The position numbers were made by a program, and so were the translations under genes. From Spirosoma arboris (GTDB lineage Bacteria; Bacteroidota; Bacteroidia; Cytophagales; Spirosomataceae), in assembly GCF_009754945.1 (NCBI RefSeq), contig NZ_WPIN01000006.1:62001-126000 (forward strand): a stretch of DNA of 64,000 nt, in the 5' to 3' direction. Below are positions 16,207 to 25,563 of the stretch, one piece after another. The notes under the pieces are model-generated. The model was not told where the DNA came from. It did not search any database and saw only the letters and a list, made by a program, of their open reading frames with translations. The first letter of the stretch is position 1, and each line of letters begins with the position of its first letter.

Positions 16207-17025
16207 ATGCTGTACACTGCCGACCAAACCGCTCAATTACCTTCCGAAGGGTTTCGCTATTTGCTGACTGAGCTTAACGATCATGTGCTGACTATTACTC
16301 TAAATCGCCCTGAAAAAAAGAATGCGCTAAACCCGCCGATGCTGGCAGAATTTGCCTTTGCGCTGACGTATGCCCATTATTCAGCCGATGTCTGGATGGT
16401 TGTTTTGGCCGCTGCGGGTGATACATTTTGTGCTGGTATGGACCTGAAAAGCCTTTCGGCAGGCGATTCGGAAACCACCACCGTGCCTGCACCATCGGGA
16501 CCGGTTCGGTTGGGAGAGCTAATGGCAGAGCTACATAAACCGTGTATTGCAAGAGTGCAAGGAGCGGTGTATGCGGGTGGATTTCTATTGGTTGGCGTTA
16601 GTACTTATGTGGTGGCAGTTGATTCGACTACATTCAGCTTGCCCGAGGTAAAGCGGGGTTTATTCCCGTTTCAGGTGCTGGCCATTCTGCTTGAAATTAT
16701 GCCCGCTCGTACTGCACTTGACCTCTGTCTTCGTGCTCGCACACTTTCGGCTATAGAAGCACGAGCGATTGGTTTGGTAACAGACGTTGTCTCGACCGAT
16801 GAATTGGATAACGCCATTAGGCAGCTAACCGATGAACTAAAACAGTTCTCGCCAATGGCTATGCAAGCGGGTTTACGAACGTACCAGCAATTAAAAAGCC
16901 TGCCATCTCAGGAGCAGCAGGCCTTTTTATACGAACAATTTGTGCAGCTTCAACAAACGCCCGATGCCAGAGAAGGCATGGCGGCCTTTCTGGAAAAGCG
17001 TAAACCAGAGTGGGGTGGTAAGTAG
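16207..17025 (+). CDS. Enoyl-CoA hydratase/isomerase family protein
   Basis: This 272-residue crotonase-fold protein starts from the ATG at 16207; an extension to 16162 is possible but lacks family support. It shows TITLNRPEKKNALN near the N-terminus, the oxyanion-hole loops TFCAGMDLKSL and VQGAVYAGGF, and LPEVKRGLFP. The position of the usual hydratase glutamate is not clear: the second loop runs AGGFLLVGVSTYVVAVD, so the exact reaction (hydration, isomerisation or other) cannot be fixed. It is a cytoplasmic acyl-CoA enzyme. The stop codon abuts the stop of the convergent next gene with no spacer. Confidence 0.85.
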   Translation: MLYTADQTAQLPSEGFRYLLTELNDHVLTITLNRPEKKNALNPPMLAEFAFALTYAHYSADVWMVVLAAAGDTFCAGMDLKSLSAGDSETTTVPAPSGPVRLGELMAELHKPCIARVQGAVYAGGFLLVGVSTYVVAVDSTTFSLPEVKRGLFPFQVLAILLEIMPARTALDLCLRARTLSAIEARAIGLVTDVVSTDELDNAIRQLTDELKQFSPMAMQAGLRTYQQLKSLPSQEQQAFLYEQFVQLQQTPDAREGMAAFLEKRKPEWGGK

Positions 17026-17490
17026 TTATTTCTTCGGCAAATCCGGGCAGTTTTCTTTTCGACGCGTGTCGATAATCGTCTGGATTTTCCAGCTGCCATT
17101 CATCTTCACGAGCGTAAACGCATTGACACCACAGTGACTTTTCTGCTCCTGACGATAAAAAACGTAGGGTGTCCAGGCCGTGGCTAGTTCGCCATCAATT
17201 CTTACGTCTATGCTTGCCAGACGTTCATCCAACGTTCCGGCTTTTGCTTTGCCTATGGAATTGATAAACAATGAAATAGCATCATCCTTTACCGATACAT
17301 CCCCTTGTTTGTTAGCAACCGTCTGGAGCCGGGCCGTGGGTGTAAACAGAGGTTTTAATATGGTTGAGTCTGCTTTCTGCATGCCTTCAAATAGCCGATT
17401 CACAGTGGCTTTTACGGCGGCCTCTTCACCCGACTGAGCAAATGTTGGAAGCGCTAGAAAGAACGCAATAGGTAAGAATAAATACTTCAT
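17026..17490 (-). CDS. Secreted SnoaL/NTF2-like protein
   Basis: This 154-residue protein starts at the ATG at 17490 with signal peptide MKYLFLPIAFFLALPTFAQ; a longer frame to 17568 would overlap the upstream gene heavily. The mature part fits the NTF2-like cone fold. Helix VKATVNRLFEGMQKADS is followed by LKPLFTPTARLQTV and strands ending FTLVKMNGSWKIQTIIDTRR, typical of the DUF4440/SnoaL group. These proteins bind small ligands or act as isomerases; no role can be assigned. The start overlaps the upstream stop by four bases (ATGA), so the two genes are coupled. Confidence 0.75.
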   Translation of the reverse strand: MKYLFLPIAFFLALPTFAQSGEEAAVKATVNRLFEGMQKADSTILKPLFTPTARLQTVANKQGDVSVKDDAISLFINSIGKAKAGTLDERLASIDVRIDGELATAWTPYVFYRQEQKSHCGVNAFTLVKMNGSWKIQTIIDTRRKENCPDLPKK

Positions 17491-17705
17491 TTGATACGTT
17501 GGTTTCGGCCAATGAAAAAATACAACAGTGCGCCCAGGAAATTTAAGAATAGCACGATTATAACCCAAATCAGTTTGTCATTTGTGCCCTTAAATTCGCT
17601 TCGAATAATGTCGACCAGTGCTATAATTGGTAACAGAAAACCGAGAATCAGAGCCAGTAAGAAAATGGCAATTTCCAGCGGCCCTATACCAATAAATGAA
17701 TACAT
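17487..17705 (-). CDS. PLDc_N-like small membrane protein
   Basis: This 72-residue protein has two membrane helices: IAIFLLALILGFLLPIIALV (about 11-30) and IWVIIVLFLNFLGALLYFFI (about 46-65). The connecting loop (DIIRSEFKGTNDKL) and the end FIGRNQR are the pattern of the phospholipase-D nuclease N-terminal (PLDc_N) domain, common as stand-alone membrane peptides in Bacteroidota. It probably sits in the inner membrane; its role is unknown. It overlaps the NTF2-like gene by four bases. Confidence 0.75.
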   Translation of the reverse strand: MYSFIGIGPLEIAIFLLALILGFLLPIIALVDIIRSEFKGTNDKLIWVIIVLFLNFLGALLYFFIGRNQRIK

Positions 17706-17720
17706 GCTAGTGAAGTTTTC

Positions 17721-17753
17721 AAGCCTTATAGATTTCTAAAACCTATAAGGCTT
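17721..17753. terminator. Hairpin after xylA
   Basis: AAGCCTTATAG at 17721-17731 pairs perfectly with CTATAAGGCTT at 17743-17753 around an 11-base loop. On the minus strand it lies 10 bases after the xylA stop, with GAAAAC rather than a T-run behind it. It probably ends the xyl transcript before the PLDc_N gene. Confidence 0.6.
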
Positions 17754-17763
17754 GGTAAATCAG

Positions 17764-19104
17764 CTAAATATACTGATTTACAATCATTTCATATAGCTCC
17801 TGCTTGCCACTGATTTGTTTGGCTTCTCCATTTTTCATGGCGTACTCCCGAAGGTCTTCAAGGGTTAATTCGCCTTTTTCAAAACGAGAACCCTCGCCAG
17901 AGTCGAAGCTGGCGTAGCGATCGGCGCGGAGTTTCTTGTATTGCGATTTGGCTAGAATGGCTTCAGCAGCAATGGCTGCCCGTGCGAAGGTGTCCATGCC
18001 ACCAATGTGCGCGATGAAAATGTCGTCCAGATCAGTGGAATTCCGGCGCGTTTTAGCATCGAAATTAACACCCCCTGATTTCAACCCACCGGCTTCAAGA
18101 ATAACCAGCATGGCTTCGGTCAGTTCATACACATCCACCGGAAACTGGTCGGTATCCCAACCGTTCTGGTAATCACCCCGGTTGGCGTCAATGCTGCCGA
18201 GCATATTGTTGTCGGCAGCAACCTGCAATTCGTGTGCGAAGGTATGATTGGCCAGCGTAGCATGGTTGGTTTCGACGTTCAGTTCGAAATCGTCCTGTAA
18301 ACCATAGCGATTCAGAAAGCCAACCACCGTAGCTGCGTCGAAATCGTACTGGTGTTTGCTGGGTTCCATTGGCTTAGGCTCAATATAAAATGACCCTTTG
18401 AACCCCTGCTTGCGGGCATAGTCGCGGCTGATTTGCAGGAACTTGGCCAAGTGCTCGGTTTCCCGCTTCATGTTCGTGTTCAGCAGCGACATATAGCCTT
18501 CGCGGCCTCCCCAGAATGTATAGCCAGAACCGCCCAGTTCGATGGTTGCATCGATGGCGTTTTTCACCTGCCAACCGCCATGAGCCAGTACGTGAAAATC
18601 GGGATTGGTACTCGCCCCATTCATGTAGCGTTCGTGCGAGAAGAGGTTGGCTGTTCCCCAAAGCAGTTTTACACCGCTGGCGGCCTGTTTCTGTTTGGCG
18701 TAGTCGACAATTGCACGGAAATTCTTCTCAAACTCAGCATTTGAGTTGCCTTCCGGAGCCACATCGACATCGTGGAAGCAATAAAACTCCATGCCGATTT
18801 TGGTGATGAACTCGAAAGCCGCATCCATTTTGTCGTGAGCTGCCGCTAATCGGTCGGTGTTGGCATCCCAGGGGAAGTGTTTAACGCCCGGACCAAAAGG
18901 ATCTGCTCCAGTTCCGCAGAAGGTATGCCAGTAAGCCGTAGCAAAGCGGAACAAATCCTTCATGGGCTTGCCCAGAATAAGCCGATTGGCATCGTAGAAC
19001 TTAAACGCCAGTGGGTTATCAGACTCGCGACCTTCGTATTGAATCGGCTTCTCGACAAACGGAAAATACGTTTTCTCGCCGAGGGTTAACTTAACATCAG
19101 ACAT
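17764..19104 (-). CDS. xylA: Xylose isomerase
   Basis: This 446-residue cytoplasmic enzyme has the length and motifs of class II xylose isomerase. YCFHDVDVAPEG carries the catalytic His-Asp pair, FWGGREGY and FYIEPKPMEP supply the metal-binding glutamates and a lysine, and GSIDANRGDYQNGWDTDQFP holds the second metal-site Asp cluster. It interconverts D-xylose and D-xylulose with divalent metal. A DUF3052-like gene and the xylulokinase gene lie upstream on the same strand, forming a likely xylose utilisation group. No xylose transporter or XylR is visible in the window. Confidence 0.97.
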   Translation of the reverse strand: MSDVKLTLGEKTYFPFVEKPIQYEGRESDNPLAFKFYDANRLILGKPMKDLFRFATAYWHTFCGTGADPFGPGVKHFPWDANTDRLAAAHDKMDAAFEFITKIGMEFYCFHDVDVAPEGNSNAEFEKNFRAIVDYAKQKQAASGVKLLWGTANLFSHERYMNGASTNPDFHVLAHGGWQVKNAIDATIELGGSGYTFWGGREGYMSLLNTNMKRETEHLAKFLQISRDYARKQGFKGSFYIEPKPMEPSKHQYDFDAATVVGFLNRYGLQDDFELNVETNHATLANHTFAHELQVAADNNMLGSIDANRGDYQNGWDTDQFPVDVYELTEAMLVILEAGGLKSGGVNFDAKTRRNSTDLDDIFIAHIGGMDTFARAAIAAEAILAKSQYKKLRADRYASFDSGEGSRFEKGELTLEDLREYAMKNGEAKQISGKQELYEMIVNQYI

Positions 19105-19188
19105 GGGAATAGGAATTGAGGTAATACGTAATCGAGAAAGAAAACCAATGATAGTTTCTCCTCACGTCCGGCAATCCCTTTCGATGGC

Positions 19189-19647
19189 TTACTGTTGGGT
19201 TCTTACTTTTCCTGCTTCGGTAAGGGCTGTCCCTTCCCGACGAGTCATTTTTTTGACGTACTCAACTCGCCGAAATCGCAACGCGCTCCAGTCTTCGTCG
19301 ATAGCGACCATCCTGACAGGTTCAAATCCTAGTGTCCCCAAAATGGTCCAGCCCGTATCCCGATTAAAATCGCATTTATGCTTTTTTGAGCTGCCTTTGG
19401 GATAAGTCATCCAGAGAATAGCGTCGCCTTTCAATTTGTCGGCCAGGATGGGACTTAATGTATCGACTTCCTGCTGCGTTTTCACAAAAGCAATGGCAAA
19501 ATCCCCTTCCTGAATCTGGTGAGGATCAGTAACGATCGCTGCCAGTGGCCGCATCTCATCAACCACGGGAGCAAACTCGACAGGCGAATTGATAACAACA
19601 ATTTCGGGCTGCGTTTTGTAATTGAGTTTTGCGAAGATTGGATTCAT
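19189..19647 (-). CDS. DUF3052-like protein
   Basis: This 152-residue soluble protein has no signal peptide. The middle part GDFAIAFVKTQQEVD, the strand DAILWMTYPKGSSKK and the later VRMVAIDEDWSALRFRRVEYV resemble DUF3052-type proteins. It has a basic tail. Function is unknown. It sits between xylA (84-base gap) and xylB (129-base gap) on the same strand, but the family is not restricted to sugar loci, so a role in xylose use is only suggested by position. Confidence 0.6.
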   Translation of the reverse strand: MNPIFAKLNYKTQPEIVVINSPVEFAPVVDEMRPLAAIVTDPHQIQEGDFAIAFVKTQQEVDTLSPILADKLKGDAILWMTYPKGSSKKHKCDFNRDTGWTILGTLGFEPVRMVAIDEDWSALRFRRVEYVKKMTRREGTALTEAGKVRTQQ

Positions 19648-19776
19648 TCTTTGATAAAAGGTTTACAGAGAGATAGGTTGTGTTTTGACGTATCACTGGC
19701 GACCAAGTCTACAGTGCGCCGAACAATAAGCCTGGGGTAGGTTATATTCGTTTATACAAATCTAACTAACAAACTA

Positions 19777-21258
19777 TCATTTTGCCTGCAAAGCTACCAG
19801 CCACTGCTCATAGGCATCTCTGTATCCTTCCTGTGCCCGCATATCAGGCTCAATTGTTTTCGTTACATGTAATCCGGTAAAGGCTTCCTGTGTGTTTTTG
19901 TAATAACCCAGGCCTAGTCCAGCGCCACGAGCCGCGCCCTGAGCGCCATCAGTATTGTACAATTCAATAGTCGCTCCAGTCAGGTTGGCCATCGTGTCGC
20001 GGAAGAGGGGACTGAGGAACATATTGGCCTCACCCGCCCGAATTGTTTGGAGTCCCACGCCCACGCTTTCCATAATCTGGATGCCGTAGTAAAGGGCAAA
20101 GACGATACCTTCCTGCGCGGCCCGAATCATGTGTGGCAGACCGTGACGAGTCAGTTGAAGGCCATGAAACGAAGCACCCAAGTCTGCGTTTTCGAGCATG
20201 CGTTCGGCGCCGTTGCCAAAGGGTAGGCAGACTAGCCCATCGGCACCAATGGGCGCTTCGTGCGCTAATCGATTCATGTCATCATAACCAATGGAGCGTC
20301 CTAACACCTGGTTCCGAAGCCAGCTATTCAGAATGCCTGTGCCGTTTACACATAACAGAACTCCGTAGCGTGGAGCCTCGACCGTGTTACTAACGTGCAG
20401 AAACGTATTTACCCGCGATTTTGGATCGTATTTAGCCTGATCACTAACACCATACACAACCCCCGATGTACCGGCGGTAGCCGCAATCTGGCCGGGTTCC
20501 AGCACATTCAGGGAAAAGGCATTGTTTGGCTGATCACCAGCCCGATACGTAACGGGTGTTCCTGCGGCAAGGCCCAGTTCGGCGGCTGCCGATGCCGTTA
20601 TCTCTCCCTGTGGAGCAAATGTTGGCTTGATGGTCGGAATTAAGGATACGTCGAAACCGAAATAATCGAGTAAAAACTGGGCAGGTTCGCTAGCCTGGAA
20701 ATCCCAGAAGGCCCCTTCTGAAAGGCCCGATGCAGTGGTTACAATGTCACCAGTCATGCGGGCAGCCAGATAGTCGCCGGGTAGCATAAACTTGTCCACC
20801 TTTGCATACACATCGGGCTCATTGGCTTTTACCCAGGCCAGCTTTGCCGCGGTGAAATTGCCAGGTGAGTTAAGCAGATGGTGTAGGGTACGATCATGGC
20901 CTAAGGCGTCGAACGCCTGATTACCGTAGGGAACGGCCCGACTATCGCACCAGATAATGGATGGACGCAGGACGTTAAAGTCCTTATCGACCACTACTAG
21001 TCCGTGCATTTGATAAGAAATGCCGATCGCTTTGACGTCGCTGGATTGGATATTGGCTTGCTGCATCACCGCCTTACTGGCCAGGCAGGCATTTTGCCAC
21101 CATAATTCGGGTTGTTGTTCAGCGAACCCCGCTTGCGGAGCTTCGATGATCATTTCGGGTTGGGGAAAGAATGCCGATGCGACAACTTTACCGCTATCAG
21201 CATCGAGTAGACAAGCTTTGACAGACGAACTACCAAGATCGAATCCAATAAAATACAT
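19777..21258 (-). CDS. xylB: Xylulokinase (FGGY carbohydrate kinase)
   Basis: This 493-residue protein starts at the ATG at 21258, where MYFIGFDLGSSSVKACLLD begins exactly as the FGGY kinase fold does; the longer frame to 21297 adds 13 unrelated residues. Other motifs are IGISYQMHGLVVVD, MLPGDYLAARMTG and ATAGTSGVVYGV (phosphate-binding loop). A C-terminal glycine-rich stretch runs GAQGAARGAGLG. It phosphorylates D-xylulose with ATP, the step after XylA, feeding the pentose phosphate pathway. The neighbourhood supports xylulose over other pentoses. It is divergent from the rhamnosidase gene across 103 bases. Confidence 0.93.
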   Translation of the reverse strand: MYFIGFDLGSSSVKACLLDADSGKVVASAFFPQPEMIIEAPQAGFAEQQPELWWQNACLASKAVMQQANIQSSDVKAIGISYQMHGLVVVDKDFNVLRPSIIWCDSRAVPYGNQAFDALGHDRTLHHLLNSPGNFTAAKLAWVKANEPDVYAKVDKFMLPGDYLAARMTGDIVTTASGLSEGAFWDFQASEPAQFLLDYFGFDVSLIPTIKPTFAPQGEITASAAAELGLAAGTPVTYRAGDQPNNAFSLNVLEPGQIAATAGTSGVVYGVSDQAKYDPKSRVNTFLHVSNTVEAPRYGVLLCVNGTGILNSWLRNQVLGRSIGYDDMNRLAHEAPIGADGLVCLPFGNGAERMLENADLGASFHGLQLTRHGLPHMIRAAQEGIVFALYYGIQIMESVGVGLQTIRAGEANMFLSPLFRDTMANLTGATIELYNTDGAQGAARGAGLGLGYYKNTQEAFTGLHVTKTIEPDMRAQEGYRDAYEQWLVALQAK

Positions 21259-21361
21259 GTGGTTGCCAGAGTTAGGGAATCTGTTGCGAAAGTACAACGA
21301 GACGAGGATAATCAGTAAGTACAGTAAAAATGTCTCTTATCTTGCAAATTATTTGGCTTTT

Positions 21362-23743
21362 ATGAAACAGGTTATACTCTTTGTCGCTCTCTTCTCCGTA
21401 ACTCAATTGACCAGTCTGGCCCAAACACCTGCTCCTGACTGGACGAACCAATATTGGCCTGCCCGCTGGATTGTTCATCCGACGGCTCCAACGCGTCAAT
21501 ATGGTATTTATCATTTTCGTAAAGCCATTGACCTGGCTCAAAAGCCTGCCCGTTTTGTCGTTCATGTTTCGGCTGATAATCGGTACCGATTGTTCGTCAA
21601 TGGTAAGGCGGTGGCGTTGGGACCAGCACGTAGCGATACGCAAAACTGGAATTACGAAACGCTCGACCTCGCGCCCTTCCTACAGGCAGGTCGTAATGTG
21701 CTGGCGGCACAGGTGTGGTACATGGGCGAGAGTGCGCCTTTTGCGCAGATGAGCTACCAGCTTGCTTTTCTGTTGCAGGGCGATGGGGAGACTGAAAAAG
21801 TGGCCAATACGGATGCTAGTTGGAAGGTGTTTCAGAATCCAGCTTACTCGCCCGTCAAAAACGATATTCCAAAACTGAGAACGTACATTGTTATGGGCGA
21901 TGGTGACCATATCGATGCTTCGAAATACCCTTGGGGATGGGAGCAGTCTAATTTTGATGATAAAGCCTGGGCAACGGCCAAGCCATTTGGCTTCCCGACG
22001 AAACCGCGCGGTCTGGGCACAGACGGTAACTGGGCATTGGTACCGCGAACGATTCCAATGATGGCAGAAAATGTCGTTCGACTGGCAACGGTTCGGCGGA
22101 GTGAAAATGGCAAGATGGATGCTGCTTTTTTGCAGAGTAAATCGCCAGTAACGGTTCCTGCTAATACGAAAGCAGTGTTTATGCTCGACCAGAATTATCT
22201 GACAAATGCCTATCCTGAACTGACGGTTAGTAAAGGGAAAGGAGCTCTTGTAACGCTCTCCTATGCCGAAGCGCTGATCGATGCGAAAGGACAAAAGGGA
22301 AATCGAAATGAGGTCGAAGGCCGAACCATGCGCGGCTTCGATGATCAGTTACTCGCTGACGGTACCGAAAAGAGAACGTTTCGCCCTTTATGGTTTCGTA
22401 CGTATCGCTACCTGCAACTGACCGTTGAGACCAAAGACGAACCATTGATTCTGGAAGATTTGGTCGGGAAATTTACAGGCTATCCTTTTGAGGAAAAAGC
22501 GCAGTTTGCTGCCAGCGATACAACCCTGAAAGCGCTCTGGAATGTTGGCTGGCGAACGGCCCAGCTGTGCGCGGGTGAAACCTACTACGATTGCCCTTAC
22601 TACGAGCAATTGCAATACACGGGCGATACCCGGATTCAGTCTATGATTTCGCTCTATGTAACGGGTGATGAGCGGCTCATGCGAAAAGCGATTACGGATT
22701 ACGAACATAGCCGTTTCAATGATGGGCTTACCCAAAGCCGTTATCCATCAGCTGATTTTCAGGTTATTCCGACCTTTTCACTCTACTGGGTTTGCATGCT
22801 TCACGACTATTGGATGCACCGTCAGGATGATGCGTTTGTGAAATCAATGCTTCCCGGTATTCTGGGCGTACTGAATTGGCATGAGCAGCGTATTGCCAAA
22901 ACCGGCCTCAACGGACCACTGGAGTGGTGGAACTTTGTCGACTGGTCGAAGTGGAAAAACGCGAAAGACGAAATTTCGGGAGGTATTCCAAATGGGGCAC
23001 GCAAAGGCGGTTCCAGTATTCTATCCCTGCAACAGGCGTACACCTATATTCGGGCCGCCGATCTTCTGGCCCATTATGGCAAAAACGAACTAGCCGAACA
23101 TTACCGAGAATTGGCCCGACGATTGAATAAAACGGTCTATACTCAGTGTTGGGATGCTGGTCGTAATCTTTTTGCTGATACGCCCGATAAGAACTCATTC
23201 AGTCAACACGCCAATATTCTGGCTGTATTGACCAACGCTGTACCCGTTGAACAGCAAGGGGCTTTACTGCAAAAAACAATGGCAGATACGTCGCTCACAC
23301 AGGCCACGTTCTATTTTAAGTTCTATTTGTTTGAAGCGCTCAAAAAAACGGGGTTGGGCGATCAGTTTATTACCCAGTTAAAACCCTGGCGTGATATGCT
23401 GGCTATTGGCCTGACAACCTTCGCCGAAAACCCGGAACCAACCCGTTCTGATTGTCACGCCTGGAGTGCCTCGCCGTTGTACGAATTTCTGTCGATAACC
23501 TGCGGTATCCGAACCGCTGAACCGGGTTTTAAATCCGTGCGTATCGAGCCGTTTCTGGGCGATCTAACCACTGTAGAAGGAAAGATGCCTCACCCATTGG
23601 GTGAAATTGCCGTACAGTTTCAGAAATCGCCAACGGGTGCGCTGACGGGTAGTGTTACACTTCCAGCCGACCTGACAGGTACATTGCGCTGGAAAGGGAA
23701 AACGTTGCCATTAAAGGCAGGAAAACAAACAGTGAGTTTGTAA
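21362..23743 (+). CDS. GH78-type alpha-L-rhamnosidase, secreted
   Basis: This 793-residue protein starts from the ATG at 21362, which opens a signal peptide (MKQVILFVALFSVTQLTSLAQ). The open frame back to 21020 only shadows xylB. An N-terminal jelly-roll module (residues 30-170, with FVVHVSADNRYRLFVNG) precedes an (alpha/alpha)6 barrel. GH78-like signatures include GETYYDCPYYEQLQYTGD near residue 406, WWNFVDWS, and RSDCHAWSASPLYE near the end, before a C-terminal beta sheet. The family removes terminal alpha-L-rhamnose from plant glycans and glycosides. It probably acts in the periplasm with the SusC/SusD pair that converges on it. Confidence 0.88.
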   Translation: MKQVILFVALFSVTQLTSLAQTPAPDWTNQYWPARWIVHPTAPTRQYGIYHFRKAIDLAQKPARFVVHVSADNRYRLFVNGKAVALGPARSDTQNWNYETLDLAPFLQAGRNVLAAQVWYMGESAPFAQMSYQLAFLLQGDGETEKVANTDASWKVFQNPAYSPVKNDIPKLRTYIVMGDGDHIDASKYPWGWEQSNFDDKAWATAKPFGFPTKPRGLGTDGNWALVPRTIPMMAENVVRLATVRRSENGKMDAAFLQSKSPVTVPANTKAVFMLDQNYLTNAYPELTVSKGKGALVTLSYAEALIDAKGQKGNRNEVEGRTMRGFDDQLLADGTEKRTFRPLWFRTYRYLQLTVETKDEPLILEDLVGKFTGYPFEEKAQFAASDTTLKALWNVGWRTAQLCAGETYYDCPYYEQLQYTGDTRIQSMISLYVTGDERLMRKAITDYEHSRFNDGLTQSRYPSADFQVIPTFSLYWVCMLHDYWMHRQDDAFVKSMLPGILGVLNWHEQRIAKTGLNGPLEWWNFVDWSKWKNAKDEISGGIPNGARKGGSSILSLQQAYTYIRAADLLAHYGKNELAEHYRELARRLNKTVYTQCWDAGRNLFADTPDKNSFSQHANILAVLTNAVPVEQQGALLQKTMADTSLTQATFYFKFYLFEALKKTGLGDQFITQLKPWRDMLAIGLTTFAENPEPTRSDCHAWSASPLYEFLSITCGIRTAEPGFKSVRIEPFLGDLTTVEGKMPHPLGEIAVQFQKSPTGALTGSVTLPADLTGTLRWKGKTLPLKAGKQTVSL

Positions 23744-23800
23744 CGTAGCCAAGCGAGACCTTGGGAACTTGAGGGGCTTTCGCCCATGCTACTAAAGTCA

Positions 23801-23844
23801 TAAAACAGAAATAGGACTGCCTAGGCAGTCCTATTTCTGTTTTA
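23801..23844. terminator. 44-base perfect palindrome
   Basis: Arms 23801-23822 and 23823-23844 are perfect reverse complements with no loop; the centre is CCTAGG. The outer parts (AAAACAG... and ...CTGTTTTA) give T-rich ends in both directions. It lies between the ends of the rhamnosidase and SusD genes and should work as a bidirectional terminator. Confidence 0.85.
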
Positions 23845-23862
23845 GTAAGAAATGAATGCAGA

Positions 23863-25545
23863 CTAATAATTGGGGTTTTTGGTAACGACACTGGATGTAG
23901 TCGGATTCAACTGCGACTCATCGGCGGGTACATCCCAATAATCCATGAAGTTGTAGTTGATCGTGACGTTTTTATTCACCACACCAGCAGTTGTTACAAC
24001 CGTGTTACCATAGCTACCGCCACCTGTAGAGATATCATAGGTCCAGCCCCACCGTCTGTTGTCATAATAAGACAGTCCTCTGCCAAACAGGGATACTCTT
24101 CGTTCCTTCGTTAATTCCGTTAGTCCTTTCGATAGCGTTAGGCCGGTTCCAGCAACTGCTGCAACCCCAGCTCCCTGATAGGTCCGTACGGCATCAACAA
24201 AACCCAGGCCGGTTTCTATGTTGCCCAAGCGCAGATTTGCTTCGGCCAGCATCAGAGCATTCTCTTCGTAGCTGCCTGCGATATAGACTTCATAAGCACC
24301 TACATCTTTGGTTCCGTAAACATACACGCCAGCTGCGCCGTTACCATTCGCTGTTATGCTATACCGTGTGGTAAACGTATAGTTGTTTTTGTAGGTCGTA
24401 GCTGTGTTGAAATTGTTCGTAACCCGTTTATCACCTGCATTAAAGGATTGCATGAATCGCTCGCTGATTTTGAACGTAGTCGCCGTATTTACACCCGTTG
24501 TTAAGGCAGCAACCGTACCGCCCGAAGCCGAGAAGAAAAAGTTAGATGCCGTGCTCCGTCCTGTAAAGACTACGTCTCCTTTTTGAATCCCATTGGTAGC
24601 TAAGGTTAACACACTGTTCCAATCGGCAGTGGTCATAGCCGTCGTCGAAGACTTGGAGATGGTAGCTGCTGGATTGCCATTCACAAACGGAGCTAGTTTA
24701 TTAACCAGGATATTACGAGCCAGCATCGTGTTGATATTCCGTTTCCACATATCGATGGTAGGAACACCTCCATTGCCTACCTGATTAAAGGAAGGAATGA
24801 GCTTAGTTATAACATCCTGATAATCACTAGCACTAGTGATCGCAGTTAATGTTGTAGCGGCCAGATTGAAATAATCGTTCGACTTACTGATGATCGCATC
24901 GTGTAACACATATGTACTATTCGTTACGTTCGACTTATCTTCAATAAGACCAGCATAATACATCGATCCGATTGACGCATAAGCATAGCCTTTCCACCAA
25001 TAAGCCCATGCTTTCATGGTGTTAGACCGGCTGGCTGCATCACCCGTAAACTTAATCGTACCGGCCAGATCCAATATCTGGTTGCATACATTATTCAACG
25101 CATACATATTCAGCCATTGGTAATAGATTGCATTATTACCAGCTCCCGTTGCTGCACGACTATTGTACGATCGAATAATGCCTACCTGTGGAGCTGGATT
25201 GCTTACCTTGGTACCATCATCCAGAATGATATAATCGGGTACACCTATCGTCGTAACCTGGTTGTTAGAGGCATCAGCTCCTACGTTATCGGCCATCAAT
25301 TCACTATAACCTATGGGCAGTGAAAAGTAGCTGTTTCCCAGCCAGCCATCACCATTATAAAAGCCATTGATGTAGACACCACCCTGTGCGAACGTTATAA
25401 GGCCAGTTTCATCTGTAACATTGGCTGCTACAGTAGGCGCGTTGGGGTTACCTACATCCAATTGATCCTTGCAGGACACTGCACCAAGCAGCAGTACTGT
25501 CAGACAAGCCGTGGAAAGAAATCTATTATTAGTAAGAAGTTTCAT
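23863..25545 (-). CDS. SusD/RagB-family lipoprotein (pair 1)
   Basis: This 560-residue protein has a lipoprotein signal peptide ending in Cys25 (LLLGAVSC). SusD features are visible: an N-terminal DVGNPNAPT segment, a TPR-like helical core (MKAWAYWWKGYAYASIGSMYYAG) and a C-terminal block with ENALMLAEANLRLG and RRVSLFGRGLSYYDNRRWG. SusD lipoproteins sit on the outer face as a lid over the SusC channel and bind oligosaccharides or peptides. The gene is 18 bases after its susC partner. The closest relative in the window is the SusD at 42972. Confidence 0.93.
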   Translation of the reverse strand: MKLLTNNRFLSTACLTVLLLGAVSCKDQLDVGNPNAPTVAANVTDETGLITFAQGGVYINGFYNGDGWLGNSYFSLPIGYSELMADNVGADASNNQVTTIGVPDYIILDDGTKVSNPAPQVGIIRSYNSRAATGAGNNAIYYQWLNMYALNNVCNQILDLAGTIKFTGDAASRSNTMKAWAYWWKGYAYASIGSMYYAGLIEDKSNVTNSTYVLHDAIISKSNDYFNLAATTLTAITSASDYQDVITKLIPSFNQVGNGGVPTIDMWKRNINTMLARNILVNKLAPFVNGNPAATISKSSTTAMTTADWNSVLTLATNGIQKGDVVFTGRSTASNFFFSASGGTVAALTTGVNTATTFKISERFMQSFNAGDKRVTNNFNTATTYKNNYTFTTRYSITANGNGAAGVYVYGTKDVGAYEVYIAGSYEENALMLAEANLRLGNIETGLGFVDAVRTYQGAGVAAVAGTGLTLSKGLTELTKERRVSLFGRGLSYYDNRRWGWTYDISTGGGSYGNTVVTTAGVVNKNVTINYNFMDYWDVPADESQLNPTTSSVVTKNPNY

Positions 25546-25563
25546 AGAAAAAGAAGTTTAAAA

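Noticed and set aside
21020..21361. Extension of the rhamnosidase frame to 907 residues
   Set aside because: It overlaps the coding part of xylB on the other strand; the ATG at 21362 opens a real signal peptide.
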